Source: an uncultured Treponema sp. (GTDB lineage Bacteria > Spirochaetota > Spirochaetia > Treponematales > Treponemataceae). From it: a stretch of 42,891 nt of DNA. The translations under genes and the position numbers were made by a program. Of this stretch, positions 29,608 to 37,903 are shown one piece after another. Position 1 is the stretch's first letter. Each line of letters starts with the position of its first letter. The notes beneath the pieces are model-generated. The model was not told where the DNA came from and searched no databases. It saw nothing but the letters and a program-made list of their open reading frames with translations. The stretch is taken from positions 1 through 42,891 of the forward strand of contig NZ_CAMCEC010000020.1 in the NCBI RefSeq assembly GCF_945873775.1, read 5' to 3'.

Positions 29608-30954
29608 CTACTTTCTTTCCAGCTCCTCCTTTTCCAGCGCGCGGATTGAGCGGCTTGTTCTGAAGATTATGCAGACGGCGACTCCGGCGAACGCAATCAC
29701 AAAGAAGAGCAGCGCCGCCCCGGAGCCTTTTCCTGTTCCGAAGACGCGCTCAAGGAATGTGCCTGCCGCGAATCTTGCCATGAACGGCTCGAACACTTTG
29801 TCCACAAGAAATCCGCCCAGGAAATATCCCGCCGGAATCGTGAAGAACTGGAACGTGTTCCGCACCGAATAGACCCGCCCCTGAATCCCGTCCGGCACGC
29901 GAAGGCGCATGATTGCGTCAAGGTTCGTGCTCATCAGCGGAATCAGGATGTAGCCCAAAAATCCGCCGACGCACCACACAACCGGCGAGCGTCCCAGAGC
30001 GAGCATGATGTTTTCCGTTCCCATCGAGATGAACAGGCACACAAAGATTGTGCGCACGCGGTTCTTCGGAGCCGGAACTGCCGACGCAAGAACGCTTCCG
30101 ATCAGCATGGAAATTCCGATTACCGAATTCACAAGCCCCAGCGCCTTCTGTCCGCCGATTCCCTTTGAAAGAACCATCGCAGGAAGAGCCGCGCTGTAAA
30201 TCGAAGCAATCAGGTTGATTGACGAGAGGAACATTATCATGCAAAGAAGTCCGCGCTCGTTTTTAAGGAACGAGATTCCGTCCTTCACCGAATCCATGAA
30301 CTTTGCTTTTTCAGCCTGATTTTCCAAAGATGACCGCGCGTTTCCGTTTTCCGGATTTCCGCCCGGCTCAGGAATTTTTATGGCGAGCGCAAGGACAAGG
30401 AACGCCGCGGAAAAAGTCGCAAGGTCAAAGGCGACCACTGCCGTCATCCCGAAAAGCCCCACAACCGCAGTCGCAAGAATCGGCACGAAAATCGAATTGA
30501 GGGCGTTGGAAAAGTAGCGCAGGCCGCCCACACGCTGATAGTGTTTCTTCGGCAGAATCCGCGAGACAGCAACCTCCGAAGCCGGAGACTGGACCGTGTT
30601 CATCAGGCCGCCGACAGCGTTTATCAGGTAAAGGTGCCAGATTTCAAGAAGCCCGTTTTTAAGCAGGACGAACATCACCACCGTTGAGACCGCCGCCACC
30701 GAATCGCAGACGAGCATAGTGGCTTTCTTGTTCCACCTGTCGCTGAGCGCGCCGGCAAAAATGCTGAGAATCACATAAGGCGTGTAGGTTGAGACCATCA
30801 GAAGGGCTGTCATGAGCGCGGAACCTTTCTGCGTGTACGACCAGATGACAAGCGAGTATGAAGTCATCGCGCTTCCGAATGAAGAGAAGGACTGTGTAAT
30901 CCACAAAAGCAGGAACGTCCTCATTTCCCGCAGTGTTTTCATAAAATTTTTCAT
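29608..30954 (-). CDS. MFS exporter (macrolide-efflux/MefA-like), attenuator-controlled
   Basis: 448 residues from ATG 30954, chosen because GGAG lies nine bases upstream and the earlier ATG (30969) has no site. Twelve membrane segments in two halves with a central charged loop. LSIFAGALSDRWNKKATMLV is the MFS loop 2-3 motif (GxxxDRxxKK). NTVQSPASEVAVSRILPKKH and RVPDGIQGRVYSVRNTFQFF fit the MefA/enterobactin-exporter-like group. It should expel drugs or other hydrophobic compounds using the proton gradient. The 5' leader has a short ORF and three mutually pairing 8-mers (see 30957-31074), which suggests drug-induced translation. Confidence 0.85.
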   Translation of the reverse strand: MKNFMKTLREMRTFLLLWITQSFSSFGSAMTSYSLVIWSYTQKGSALMTALLMVSTYTPYVILSIFAGALSDRWNKKATMLVCDSVAAVSTVVMFVLLKNGLLEIWHLYLINAVGGLMNTVQSPASEVAVSRILPKKHYQRVGGLRYFSNALNSIFVPILATAVVGLFGMTAVVAFDLATFSAAFLVLALAIKIPEPGGNPENGNARSSLENQAEKAKFMDSVKDGISFLKNERGLLCMIMFLSSINLIASIYSAALPAMVLSKGIGGQKALGLVNSVIGISMLIGSVLASAVPAPKNRVRTIFVCLFISMGTENIMLALGRSPVVWCVGGFLGYILIPLMSTNLDAIMRLRVPDGIQGRVYSVRNTFQFFTIPAGYFLGGFLVDKVFEPFMARFAAGTFLERVFGTGKGSGAALLFFVIAFAGVAVCIIFRTSRSIRALEKEELERK

Positions 30955-30956
30955 AA

Positions 30957-31046
30957 GACTTTGCTCCATTTGATTTCATTTTTCTGATGAAACGCAAAGT
31001 CCAAGAGCAGAAACTACTCCGTACAAACTGCCCTAAAAGACTTTGC
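30957..31046 (-). promoter_or_regulatory. Candidate translational attenuator of the MFS gene
   Basis: On the minus strand GCAAAGTC occurs at 31046-31039 (inside the leader ORF) and again at 30964-30957 (next to the MFS ribosome binding site). Its complement GACTTTGC lies between them at 31001-30994. The middle segment can therefore pair with either copy. Pairing with the second would hide the ribosome binding site; ribosome stalling in the leader ORF could change which pairing forms. A further CTCCGT/ACGGAG stem brackets the first region. Confidence 0.65.
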
Positions 31047-31074
31047 ACGGAGACATTGCAATACAAAGAATCAC
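31033..31074 (-). CDS. Leader peptide upstream of the MFS exporter (13 aa)
   Basis: GTG start at 31074 with a perfect AGGAGG six bases upstream, encoding MILCIAMSPCKVF then TAG. Far too short for a functional protein but ideally placed, with the strongest ribosome binding site of the region, just ahead of the mutually pairing repeats. Such leaders control erm, mef and cat genes through drug-stalled ribosomes. The function here is inferred. Confidence 0.6.
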   Translation of the reverse strand: MILCIAMSPCKVF

Positions 31075-31097
31075 GGTCTACCTCCTGAAAAAAATTT

Positions 31098-31130
31098 GTC
31101 ATTATCCAGCTTGACTGGATAATCCGTTTG
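31098..31130. repeat. Dispersed hairpin repeat
   Basis: GTCATTATCCAG..CTGGATAATCC palindrome, nearly identical to part of the cluster at 23503-23632, just upstream of the MFS leader. Confidence 0.6.
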
Positions 31131-31211
31131 AAAATTTGCGACGCAAACTTGCCGCCTATTGTAGACAGCCGGCGGAACTTTGGCAAGGGGGAGAATGACA
31201 TGAATTCTATC

Positions 31212-31241
31212 TTTACAACTTTGTAAATAACGATTTATAAT
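31212..31241 (+). promoter_or_regulatory. Promoter of brnTA, leaderless layout
   Basis: TTTACA (31212-31217), 18 bp, TATAAT (31236-31241), six bases before the BrnT ATG. TTTACAACTTTGTAAA in the spacer is a near-perfect palindrome, a candidate BrnA operator. Confidence 0.65.
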
Positions 31242-31247
31242 ACAATC

Positions 31248-31577
31248 ATGACGGTTTTCAGCAGTGATGATACATGCGAATGGGACAGTGAAAAAAATCT
31301 CATCAACATAAAAAAGCATCACTTAAGCTTTGAGACGGCTTCCAGAGTTTTTCTTGACCCGCTGTTTCTTGAGATTGCCGATGAGGAACACTCAGAGACA
31401 GAGCAAAGGTATCAGGGCTTCGGAAACATAAACGGAATCGCCGTAGTCACAGTGTTTTATACGGAACGGTGTTCAGACGGAAAGGAACGGCACCGCTTGA
31501 TTTCAGCAAGAGGGCTTGACCCGCAGGAAAAGAAAGCGTATGACGAATTTATCAAATCTTACACAGGAACAAATTGA
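31248..31577 (+). CDS. brnT: BrnT-type toxin
   Basis: 109 residues with BrnT hallmarks: CEWDSEKNLINIKKHHLSFE, TASRVFLDPLFLEIADEEHS, ETEQRYQGFGNINGIAVVTV and RHRLISARGLDPQEKKAYDE. BrnT is a RelE-fold ribonuclease that blocks translation. Toxin precedes antitoxin as usual, with a 38-base overlap. No ribosome binding site; the -10 box is six bases before the ATG, so a leaderless mRNA is predicted. Confidence 0.93.
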   Translation: MTVFSSDDTCEWDSEKNLINIKKHHLSFETASRVFLDPLFLEIADEEHSETEQRYQGFGNINGIAVVTVFYTERCSDGKERHRLISARGLDPQEKKAYDEFIKSYTGTN

Positions 31578-31824
31578 CGAGCTGAAAAATCTCGGAAATG
31601 TCCCTGTTGACTATTCTGACATTCCAAAGACAACGGATTTTTCAAAAGCTAAATTCAAATATTACAAGATTGAGCCTATAAAACAGACAGTCACAATGAG
31701 GCTTGACGCAGATTTAGTTGCAGTCTTAAAAAGTTTCGGGAAAGGCTATCAGTCAAAGACAAACGAAATCCTTCGTTCCGTCGTGATGGAGCACAAAATG
31801 CCTGTGCTGGATTTTACTGATTAA
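31540..31824 (+). CDS. brnA: BrnA-type antitoxin
   Basis: 94 residues from ATG 31540 (AGGAAAAG upstream). MTNLSNLTQEQIDELKNLGN, the DYSDIPKTTDFSKAKF linker that wraps the toxin, and the ribbon-helix-helix KQTVTMRLDADLVAVLKSFG with SKTNEILRSVVMEH near the end fit BrnA. It neutralises BrnT and represses the operon. The reading frame is shifted relative to brnT and the overlap is 38 bases. Confidence 0.92.
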   Translation: MTNLSNLTQEQIDELKNLGNVPVDYSDIPKTTDFSKAKFKYYKIEPIKQTVTMRLDADLVAVLKSFGKGYQSKTNEILRSVVMEHKMPVLDFTD

Positions 31825-31847
31825 AAAAATCCGCCGGGGGGGGCGGA
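31823..31847 (-). terminator. Terminator of the frameshifted lipoprotein gene
   Basis: Read leftward, TCCGCC and GGCGGA form a 6-bp GC stem around a C/G-only loop, followed by seven T. It is placed between the convergent brnA and lipoprotein genes. The eight-G run in it is part of stem and loop. Confidence 0.75.
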
Positions 31848-31865
31848 CTTGCGGAAGAATCTATA

Positions 31866-33513
31866 TTAACCGTAAACGGGGCGATTTTCATCAAGTAATT
31901 TTTGCAAAAGTGGATTATTAGCCTTTGCCTTTACATCCAATTTTGAAAGGGAATCGGATGGAAGAGTTCCATTACGTCCAGCTTCCTCCCAAGCCCTGTT
32001 TGTTGATGCAGATGAACCGTTATCATACTCAGAGTAAGCATAACCACCGGTAAAATCAGATTTTTCAACACCTGTTGGAAGATATACTTTTCCAACATTT
32101 TGAGATTTAGTTGAAACTTTACTTAATACATCTTTGCTAAGAGAAGAAAGATCAACAACACGACCCAAAAACTTACCTTCATCGCCAACTCCTTTTACAA
32201 CAATTTTTGCACTTGGCGCACTAATATACTTAGGACCAACACCAGCAAAGTCTATGAGGCCGCATCCAGAAGTTGTAGTAAAGTTCAAACCAGAAACATT
32301 TCCAGAAAAACGAACATTTGTTGGAATAAAAGTAGCATCTTTATCAGATGTCATATTTCCAGATATATTAACATTTTTTATCTCATTCGTTAATTTTTCA
32401 GCCATTAAAAGAGCGGTATTGATGTCAAGATTATAAGCTCTGTTAAAAGTACCATCTTCTTTATACATAAATTCTCCATTCAAAGCATCCTTGGCGTCAA
32501 AAGGAGCATCAAGCGCATTCAATGATACCTTGCCGCTATTACCAGTCTTATAGTAATTTTCAAAAATCTTGTCTATACCAGTACCATAATAATTCCAATT
32601 AGATCCCAAGAAACCTATCAAAAATTCAAGTGTAGGCAACTTTGAAGCTTCCGTTAATTTTTTCATCAAGGAATTTTCTGATAACCCTTCCATTGTTTCT
32701 GCATATAAATTTCCTGTTAATGTTGTTGAAGCAATATTATCAGCCTCTATTGTAGCATTTGAATTTTCAAGGATTATACCACCCTTATATGCTTCGGTCA
32801 TACTGTGACTGTTACCGAAGGTAACCTTTACATTATCAACATTTTTGCCAAATTTAAAAGCCTGTTGAATAACTTTATCATTATCACCTTTGTAATATAT
32901 TGGTTTTGTAATAAATTCAACATCACCAATTTTTATTGTTTCGGTCAAATTTTCATCAGTAATTATTGATGTAGAAGAAGTCAAACCCTTCTTTGATGCA
33001 TATTCACTTCTGCTTTCAATCTCATTGGTTGTATCAGCAAATGATTTGTTTGAAAAATCAAGTGTGTAATTTACATCAGTTTCTGTAAAAGACAAGTTTT
33101 CGCCAAGTATTTTCTTTGCAAGCACAAGTTTTGCGGCGTCTACAGTTCCGTCTGTCGCCTTAAAGATATATGTTTTTGCCGGATTGAGTTTGCTCATGTC
33201 GGTGCTGCTGTCGATTTCAGTTGTGCTTTCCGGATTATCGGGAGTGTCGGGGCTTGGGCTCGTCAGGCTCTGTGTTTCCTGAATCTTCTCCGTTGTTCCC
33301 ACCTGTACTGTCATCGTCATCCGGATTTTCCGGTGCGTCCGGGTCGTCGGGATTTTCCCAGCTGCCGTTGTTTCCGGTGTCGCTTCCGCTGTCGTAGCCG
33401 GATGAATTTCCGCCTGAAGTTGAGTCCATGCAGCACGGAAAAAGCAGAATAAGCGCAGAGAGCGCGGCGGTGAGTTTTGCGGTGTTCTTTTTGCTGGTTG
33501 CCTGTGGTTTCAT
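31866..33513 (-). pseudogene. Large surface lipoprotein, frameshifted near its N-terminus
   Basis: The start (ATG 33513) encodes a signal peptide with lipobox LLFPCC and an acidic Asn/Gly/Asp tether. That frame stops at 33235. A second frame continues the same proline- and acid-rich tether (DTPDNPESTTEIDSSTDMSK) into about 450 residues of beta-rich protein ending at 31866. Removing one C from the CCCC near 33258 (plus strand GGGG) joins EPKP to DTPDNPES without loss. So this is one roughly 545-residue lipoprotein gene with a +1 indel: a mutation, a reversible switch or a sequencing error. The body has no recognised domain (VKVTFGNSHSMTEAYKGGII is typical of its beta repeats). The terminator follows. 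Confidence 0.7.
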
Positions 33514-33579
33514 GATTTTCTCCTGTGAATAAGTTGATGATGGGTTGTTGTCTTATAGAGTTATTTTTGTTTACTATAA

Positions 33580-33594
33580 AGTAATTTAATTACT
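33580..33594. promoter_or_regulatory. Perfect palindrome, candidate XRE operator
   Basis: AGTAATT-T-AATTACT with a partial second copy (AGTAATTGTTATTCT) from about 33601. It lies between the divergent lipoprotein and XRE regulator genes, among several TATAGAG/CTCTATA strings. Confidence 0.55.
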
Positions 33595-33660
33595 CTATCA
33601 AGTAATTGTTATTCTGTATAGAGAATCGTATCATGCTCTAAAGAATAATATCATTTTTGC

Positions 33661-33936
33661 ATGACAAATGAGGAAATTCACAGATATGTAATCGAAAAGA
33701 TAAGGCATGCGCGCATTTCAAAGGGACTTTCGCAGCTGGAAGTGTGCACGCGCGGAAATTTCTCGCAGAGCTTTTACACGCACGTGGAGTCCGGCAGAAA
33801 CCAGCCGTCGCTCATGACAATCATCAGAATCGCCGAGGTCCTTGAGACGAATCCGCGTGAATTTTTCCCCGAGTCAGAAATAAAGTCAAAGTCAGAAATC
33901 AAAAAAGAAATCGCCGCGCTGCTTGAGGCGCTGTAA
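33661..33936 (+). CDS. XRE-family transcriptional regulator
   Basis: 91 residues. Helix-turn-helix at about 12-68: IRHARISKGLSQLEVCTRGN with SQSFYTHVESGRNQPSLMTI, then RIAEVLETNPREFFPE. A charged C-terminal helix (SKSEIKKEIAALLEAL) probably dimerises. No sensor domain. Divergent from the lipoprotein gene and likely autoregulated through the palindrome at 33580. TATCAT lies six bases before the ATG and no ribosome binding site is visible. Confidence 0.83.
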   Translation: MTNEEIHRYVIEKIRHARISKGLSQLEVCTRGNFSQSFYTHVESGRNQPSLMTIIRIAEVLETNPREFFPESEIKSKSEIKKEIAALLEAL

Positions 33937-33942
33937 ATCCGT

Positions 33943-35211
33943 TCAATTATGTTTTGCCAGAATCCATTTCCAGGCGGGAAGAATTTTAATTTGCGTTCCT
34001 TTGTATTCGGCGGTTTCCTCCGCATCCTTTGAAATCACAAGGCAGTTTTTCAGTTCGTAGCGTCTGTCCAATGAGTGCAGGGCGGAAAATTCGCGTTTTC
34101 TTGTCTCGTCATCGGAAAGGCTGTAGCAGACCTGAATGGCGGTTTTTTCTTCCGGCAGAACAAAGTCAACCTCGCAGTCGGCGGAGCGGTAAAAGTAGAA
34201 TTCGGTCTCATTCCTCAAAAGCGTTACCGCCACAAGATTTTCCAGAAGTGAAGTGTTCGGGTCGGTCAGAAAAAGGTTCAGAATTCCGTTGTCCGTTATG
34301 TAGTATTTTTTGACGGATTCACGTTCCGAAAGCTTTGCTGAAAGATTTTCCGCATGAAAGACAAGCCACGCTTCTTCCGCATAGTTCAGATATTCCGCGA
34401 CCGTTTCCGCCTTGACCTTTGTTCCGCACGATGAGACGATGTTCGCAAGCCTTGTGTACGATGAGGGCTGCTTTACGCTTTCCGCGATTTTTTTTATCAG
34501 AAGCTTGACTGCCATCTCGTTCCTGATTTTATAGCGCGAAATCAAATCGCCGAAATAGATTTTGTTGTAAAGGTTGCTGAGCCAAAGCCGCTTTTCCGCT
34601 CCCTGCGCATAGTGAAGCTCAGGAAGTCCGCCGTTGTAAAAATACGTCTCGAATTCGCGCACGATTTCATTTTTGCTGCGGATAAGAGAAACCGGATCCG
34701 TTGTGATTCCGTTCAGGGAAAGATGCTCCGCGAACGAAAACGGAAAAACGTTCTGAACAAGAAATCTTCCGCCAAGAACAGTCGCCATTTCCTTGGAAAG
34801 CATTTTGGCGTTGCTTCCGGTGATGAAAACCGAATATTTGTTGTCCGCCAGCCGCCGCGCGAATTTTTCCCAGCCCACGACATTCTGAATCTCGTCAAGA
34901 AAAACAAAAGGCTTGTGGCTGAACATCTCGCCGTAGCACTGCAGAAGCAGGTCAAGGTCGGCAAGTTCAATTCCGTCAAGGCGGTCGTCCTCAAAGTTGA
35001 AGTAAAGAATTTCCTCTATCTTATGACCGTCTGCCAGCAGGTCATGAATGCACTGAAACAGATAAAATGACTTGCCGGCGCGCCGTATTCCCACAAAAAT
35101 ATAGTTGAAGTTCGGCTGGATTTTTATGCTGCGTCGAACCAGACGGACAGACTGCGCGAACCTCTGATTTTCGAGAATTACTTCCTTAACTTTGTCCTTA
35201 TTTATGCTCAT
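33943..35211 (-). CDS. AAA ATPase with DUF4143 domain
   Basis: 422 residues. Walker A GIRRAGKSFYL (about 41-51), Walker B PFVFLDEIQNV (about 101-111), sensor-like YSVFITGSNAKMLSKEMATV, then LGGRFLVQNVFPFSFAEHLS. The C-terminal DUF4143 part ends with a PD-(D/E)XK-like strand (SADCEVDFVL...AIQVCYSLSDDETRKREFSA). Such ATPases are widespread in gut bacteria and expand by duplication; a DNA-related or defence role is suspected but unproven. TATAAT lies six bases before the ATG with no ribosome binding site, so probably leaderless. Confidence 0.88.
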   Translation of the reverse strand: MSINKDKVKEVILENQRFAQSVRLVRRSIKIQPNFNYIFVGIRRAGKSFYLFQCIHDLLADGHKIEEILYFNFEDDRLDGIELADLDLLLQCYGEMFSHKPFVFLDEIQNVVGWEKFARRLADNKYSVFITGSNAKMLSKEMATVLGGRFLVQNVFPFSFAEHLSLNGITTDPVSLIRSKNEIVREFETYFYNGGLPELHYAQGAEKRLWLSNLYNKIYFGDLISRYKIRNEMAVKLLIKKIAESVKQPSSYTRLANIVSSCGTKVKAETVAEYLNYAEEAWLVFHAENLSAKLSERESVKKYYITDNGILNLFLTDPNTSLLENLVAVTLLRNETEFYFYRSADCEVDFVLPEEKTAIQVCYSLSDDETRKREFSALHSLDRRYELKNCLVISKDAEETAEYKGTQIKILPAWKWILAKHN

Positions 35212-35457
35212 ACGGTAATTATATTGTTCAAAAAAGGAAAAATCAAGAATAATCCACTTTATAAGGGGATAAATTTTCTATATTTAACACTGTATAGGGT
35301 GAAAAATCACTAAAAACAGGCAGAAAGAGATAAATTTGTAAAGAATTCCGATTGATAACCCATGCGCCCAAAAGAAGGAAAAATCCTTTACTCCAAAACT
35401 TTGAGAAACACGGCGCAACTTTCAACTTCGGTGAATTGAAAACATCACGGAACATGC

Positions 35458-35463
35458 TATAAT
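35458..35463 (+). promoter_or_regulatory. -10 box directly before the radical SAM gene
   Basis: TTGAAA, 16 bp, TATAAT (35458-35463), only five bases before ATG 35469, so the transcript should start at or next to the start codon. The rest of the 257-bp gap to the divergent ATPase gene holds nothing else I can support. Confidence 0.6.
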
Positions 35464-35468
35464 CAGCC

Positions 35469-36344
35469 ATGCATTTTGTAGAATCAAAAGGAATTCTTTC
35501 GGCGCGCAATGGAATGAACATTTATCGAGGCTGCACGCACGGCTGCATTTACTGTGATTCCAGAAGCCGCTGTTATCAGATGAACCATGATTTTGAGGAC
35601 ATCGAGGTAAAGCGGAACGCGCCGGAACTTTTGGAGCAAAAACTTTCCTCAAAACGGAAAAAGTGCATGATTGGGACTGGCTCGATGTGCGACCCTTATA
35701 TGCACTGCGAGGCGGAACTTGGTCTTATGCGTCGTTGTCTTGAAGTAATCAGCAGGTACGGATTCGGAGTTGCGGTTCAGACAAAAAGCAGTCTGATTCT
35801 GCGCGACATCAACATAATAGAAGAAATCAACGCAAAATCAAAAGCTGTTGTCCAGATGACGCTTACGACTGCGGATAAAAATCTTTGCCGAGTCATTGAG
35901 CCTGCGGTCTGCACCACGGATGAGCGTGCAAAAGTTCTTGCCGAATGCAGAAAGCGCAAAATTCCGACCGTTGTGTGGCTTTCGCCGTTTCTTCCGTTTA
36001 TAAACGACAACGAGCAGAATATCCGCCGCCTTTTGGAAATCTGCGTTCAGGAAAAAGTGCGCGGAATAATCTGCTTTGAAATCGGACTTACACTGCGCGA
36101 AGGAAACCGCGAATATTTTTACAGCAAACTCGATCAGCACTTTCCAGGTCTTAAAGAAAAATATATCCGCACCTACGGATCTTCTTACGAAGTTACAAGC
36201 CCAGAAAACGACCGGCTGATGAGGCTTCTTGTAAGCGAATGTCAGAAAGCCGGAATCGAGTGGCGGCCGGAAAAAGTGTTTGAGTACCTTAACACGTTCC
36301 CCGAAGAAAAACAAAACGCCGCGCAGGGAATGTTTGAATTTTAG
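35469..36344 (+). CDS. SplB-like radical SAM protein
   Basis: 291 residues. The 4Fe-4S/S-adenosylmethionine motif is CTHGCIYC (Cys22, 26, 29), preceded by GMNIYRGC, which marks the SplB/Rv2578c-like group rather than the commoner CxxxCxxC enzymes. MIGTGSMCDPYMHCEAELGL, AVQTKSSLILRDINII and VVWLSPFLPFINDNEQNI are further group motifs. Spore photolyase itself repairs DNA, but most relatives in non-spore-formers have unknown substrates. Predicted leaderless. Confidence 0.85.
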   Translation: MHFVESKGILSARNGMNIYRGCTHGCIYCDSRSRCYQMNHDFEDIEVKRNAPELLEQKLSSKRKKCMIGTGSMCDPYMHCEAELGLMRRCLEVISRYGFGVAVQTKSSLILRDINIIEEINAKSKAVVQMTLTTADKNLCRVIEPAVCTTDERAKVLAECRKRKIPTVVWLSPFLPFINDNEQNIRRLLEICVQEKVRGIICFEIGLTLREGNREYFYSKLDQHFPGLKEKYIRTYGSSYEVTSPENDRLMRLLVSECQKAGIEWRPEKVFEYLNTFPEEKQNAAQGMFEF

Positions 36345-36347
36345 GAT

Positions 36348-37271
36348 TCACTTTTCGTATTCCGCGCCGTGGTCGTAGCTTCCTACAAGCGGACTGTTGA
36401 GCACGCGGAATTTTCTTTTTGTTTCCCAGATGTCGCAAAGCTTTTCAAAATTTTTGTCCGGGTCTAAAAGCAGTTCTGCAAGCCCGTCAAGTTCGCAAAG
36501 TTCTTCTTCGCTTAAAGAATCAAGCCTTCCGTCCATGAATTCAGGCAGAAATGTAAATGTAAGCTCGTTGTTCATAAGCGCGTGGAAATCGTAAACCAGA
36601 TAACGGGCTAGGGCAGGAATTCCGCAAGTTCCTTTTCCGTCCGCGTACAAAAATTTCTTTCCGTCTTGTTTTCCGCTCCTTGCTGAAATCCAGCTTTCCG
36701 CCGCCCAGTCAAATTTTTCGTGAGGAATATCGTACTGGCGAATTTCCATTCCGGCTTCCTCGTAAAATCCGTCAGCGTCAAATGTAATCCATCTGTTTTC
36801 CTTTTCGCAAAAATACTGATTTATCCAGTGGTCCATGCTGATTCCGTTTTTGAAATACGGAGCAAATCCCGCCCGGCTTCTTGCAGGAATTCCTTTTGCC
36901 TTTAAAATCGCGCTCATAAGAACTGAAACGTAGCGGCAGGTTACAACAATTTTGTTTTCCACGGCTCTGTCTTTTGTGAATCCGCGCTCGTCAAGCCTGA
37001 AAAGTTCCGCTGTCATTGCGGCTGCGGTTACAAGCAGATCATCGTGGCATCTAGGAGCGAACCAAGGATAGCGGTTCATGTCTCCGTATAAAAGTGTGGC
37101 GTTGAAATTTGTGTTGCCTTCTTTCAGCGTAACACGGTGAATAACCTGGGAGCAAACAAGCCGTCCGAGCTGTGCGATGTCGTCCGGCAGCGAGCGGAAA
37201 TATTGCGCGTACAATCCTGAATAAGTGAACGCTCCGGTTTTTCTGTAATGCTCCAAAATTTTTTCTTCCAT
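36348..37271 (-). CDS. Transglutaminase-like superfamily protein
   Basis: 307 residues. The papain-like triad is visible: Cys112 in VTCRYVSVLMSAILKAKGIP, His148 in MDHWINQYF and Asp165/167 in WITFDADGFY. The CR...L...GIPAR pattern is the usual transglut_core signature. Most bacterial members are proteases or amidases of unknown substrate. No signal peptide, so probably cytoplasmic. GGAGG is five bases from the ATG. It converges with the radical SAM gene with a three-base gap. Confidence 0.82.
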   Translation of the reverse strand: MEEKILEHYRKTGAFTYSGLYAQYFRSLPDDIAQLGRLVCSQVIHRVTLKEGNTNFNATLLYGDMNRYPWFAPRCHDDLLVTAAAMTAELFRLDERGFTKDRAVENKIVVTCRYVSVLMSAILKAKGIPARSRAGFAPYFKNGISMDHWINQYFCEKENRWITFDADGFYEEAGMEIRQYDIPHEKFDWAAESWISARSGKQDGKKFLYADGKGTCGIPALARYLVYDFHALMNNELTFTFLPEFMDGRLDSLSEEELCELDGLAELLLDPDKNFEKLCDIWETKRKFRVLNSPLVGSYDHGAEYEK

Positions 37272-37350
37272 AAAAATCCTCCACGCTCATGTTACTAGAA
37301 CCGAAAAATATCTTCTTGACAATTTTTGCGCATTTCTGTTCTTCCGCTGA

Positions 37351-37379
37351 TTGAATTGCGAACGCAAAGTTTATAAAAT
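37351..37379 (+). promoter_or_regulatory. Promoter of crcB, leaderless layout
   Basis: TTGAAT (37351-37356), 17 bp, TAAAAT (37374-37379), six bases before the ATG at 37386. No crcB-type fluoride riboswitch could be recognised in this short leader region. Confidence 0.6.
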
Positions 37380-37385
37380 TGCCTT

Positions 37386-37763
37386 ATGATTTTGAATATT
37401 TTGGCTGTTGCAGCAGGCGGTGCGGCGGGAAGCGTTTTGCGTTATCTTTTTACGCTGATTCCGGTGAAGAGCGTTTTTCCGTTTCAGACTTTTGTTGTGA
37501 ATATGCTTGGCTGCTTTGCGATTGGCGTTGTTACGGCGCTGGCTTCTCTGGCGGCGCAGAAAGTTTCTTTTAGGTTCAGTCCGCTTGTTGTGCTTTTTCT
37601 TAAGACTGGCGTTTGCGGCGGATTCACGACTTTTTCTACATTTGCGTTGGAAAGCGCGAATTTTGTTTCGGGGAAGAACTTTTTTATGGCGGCAGTTTAC
37701 GCTTTTTCAAGCTTGATTTTGGGAATTCTGTGCGTGATTGCTGGGCAAAACTGCATCCGTTAG
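37386..37763 (+). CDS. crcB: Fluoride channel CrcB/Fluc
   Basis: 125 residues with four membrane segments. GGAAGSVLRYLFT at the start, the Na+-site/selectivity stretch TFVVNMLGCFAIGVV, and GVCGGFTTFSTFALES with the TTFSTF phenylalanine-box motif are diagnostic. Dual-topology dimers export toxic fluoride. Full length. Predicted leaderless; not preceded by a visible fluoride riboswitch. The MATE exporter follows on its own promoter. Confidence 0.95.
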   Translation: MILNILAVAAGGAAGSVLRYLFTLIPVKSVFPFQTFVVNMLGCFAIGVVTALASLAAQKVSFRFSPLVVLFLKTGVCGGFTTFSTFALESANFVSGKNFFMAAVYAFSSLILGILCVIAGQNCIR

Positions 37764-37868
37764 GTAAATGAATTTTAAAATGTGGCAGGGGATTTAATCC
37801 CGGTTTTTGTGAAGCGGAACGAAGTGAAGTGGAGCAAAAAGCCACCCGAATTTAAAAAATCTGAAGAT

Positions 37869-37897
37869 TCGACACTTTTTTTCTTTTCTGCTATGAT
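37869..37897 (+). promoter_or_regulatory. Promoter of the MATE gene, leaderless layout
   Basis: TCGACA (37869-37874), 17 bp, TATGAT (37892-37897), six bases before ATG 37904. No ribosome binding site is present between. Confidence 0.6.
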
Positions 37898-37903
37898 TTT
37901 GGT

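Noticed and set aside
31836..31843. Eight-G run as a second phase-variation tract
   Set aside because: It forms part of the stem and loop of an intrinsic terminator between convergent genes and is not in a promoter or coding frame.
37272..37385. Fluoride riboswitch before crcB
   Set aside because: The conserved crcB-motif sequences were not found and the promoter leaves essentially no 5' leader.
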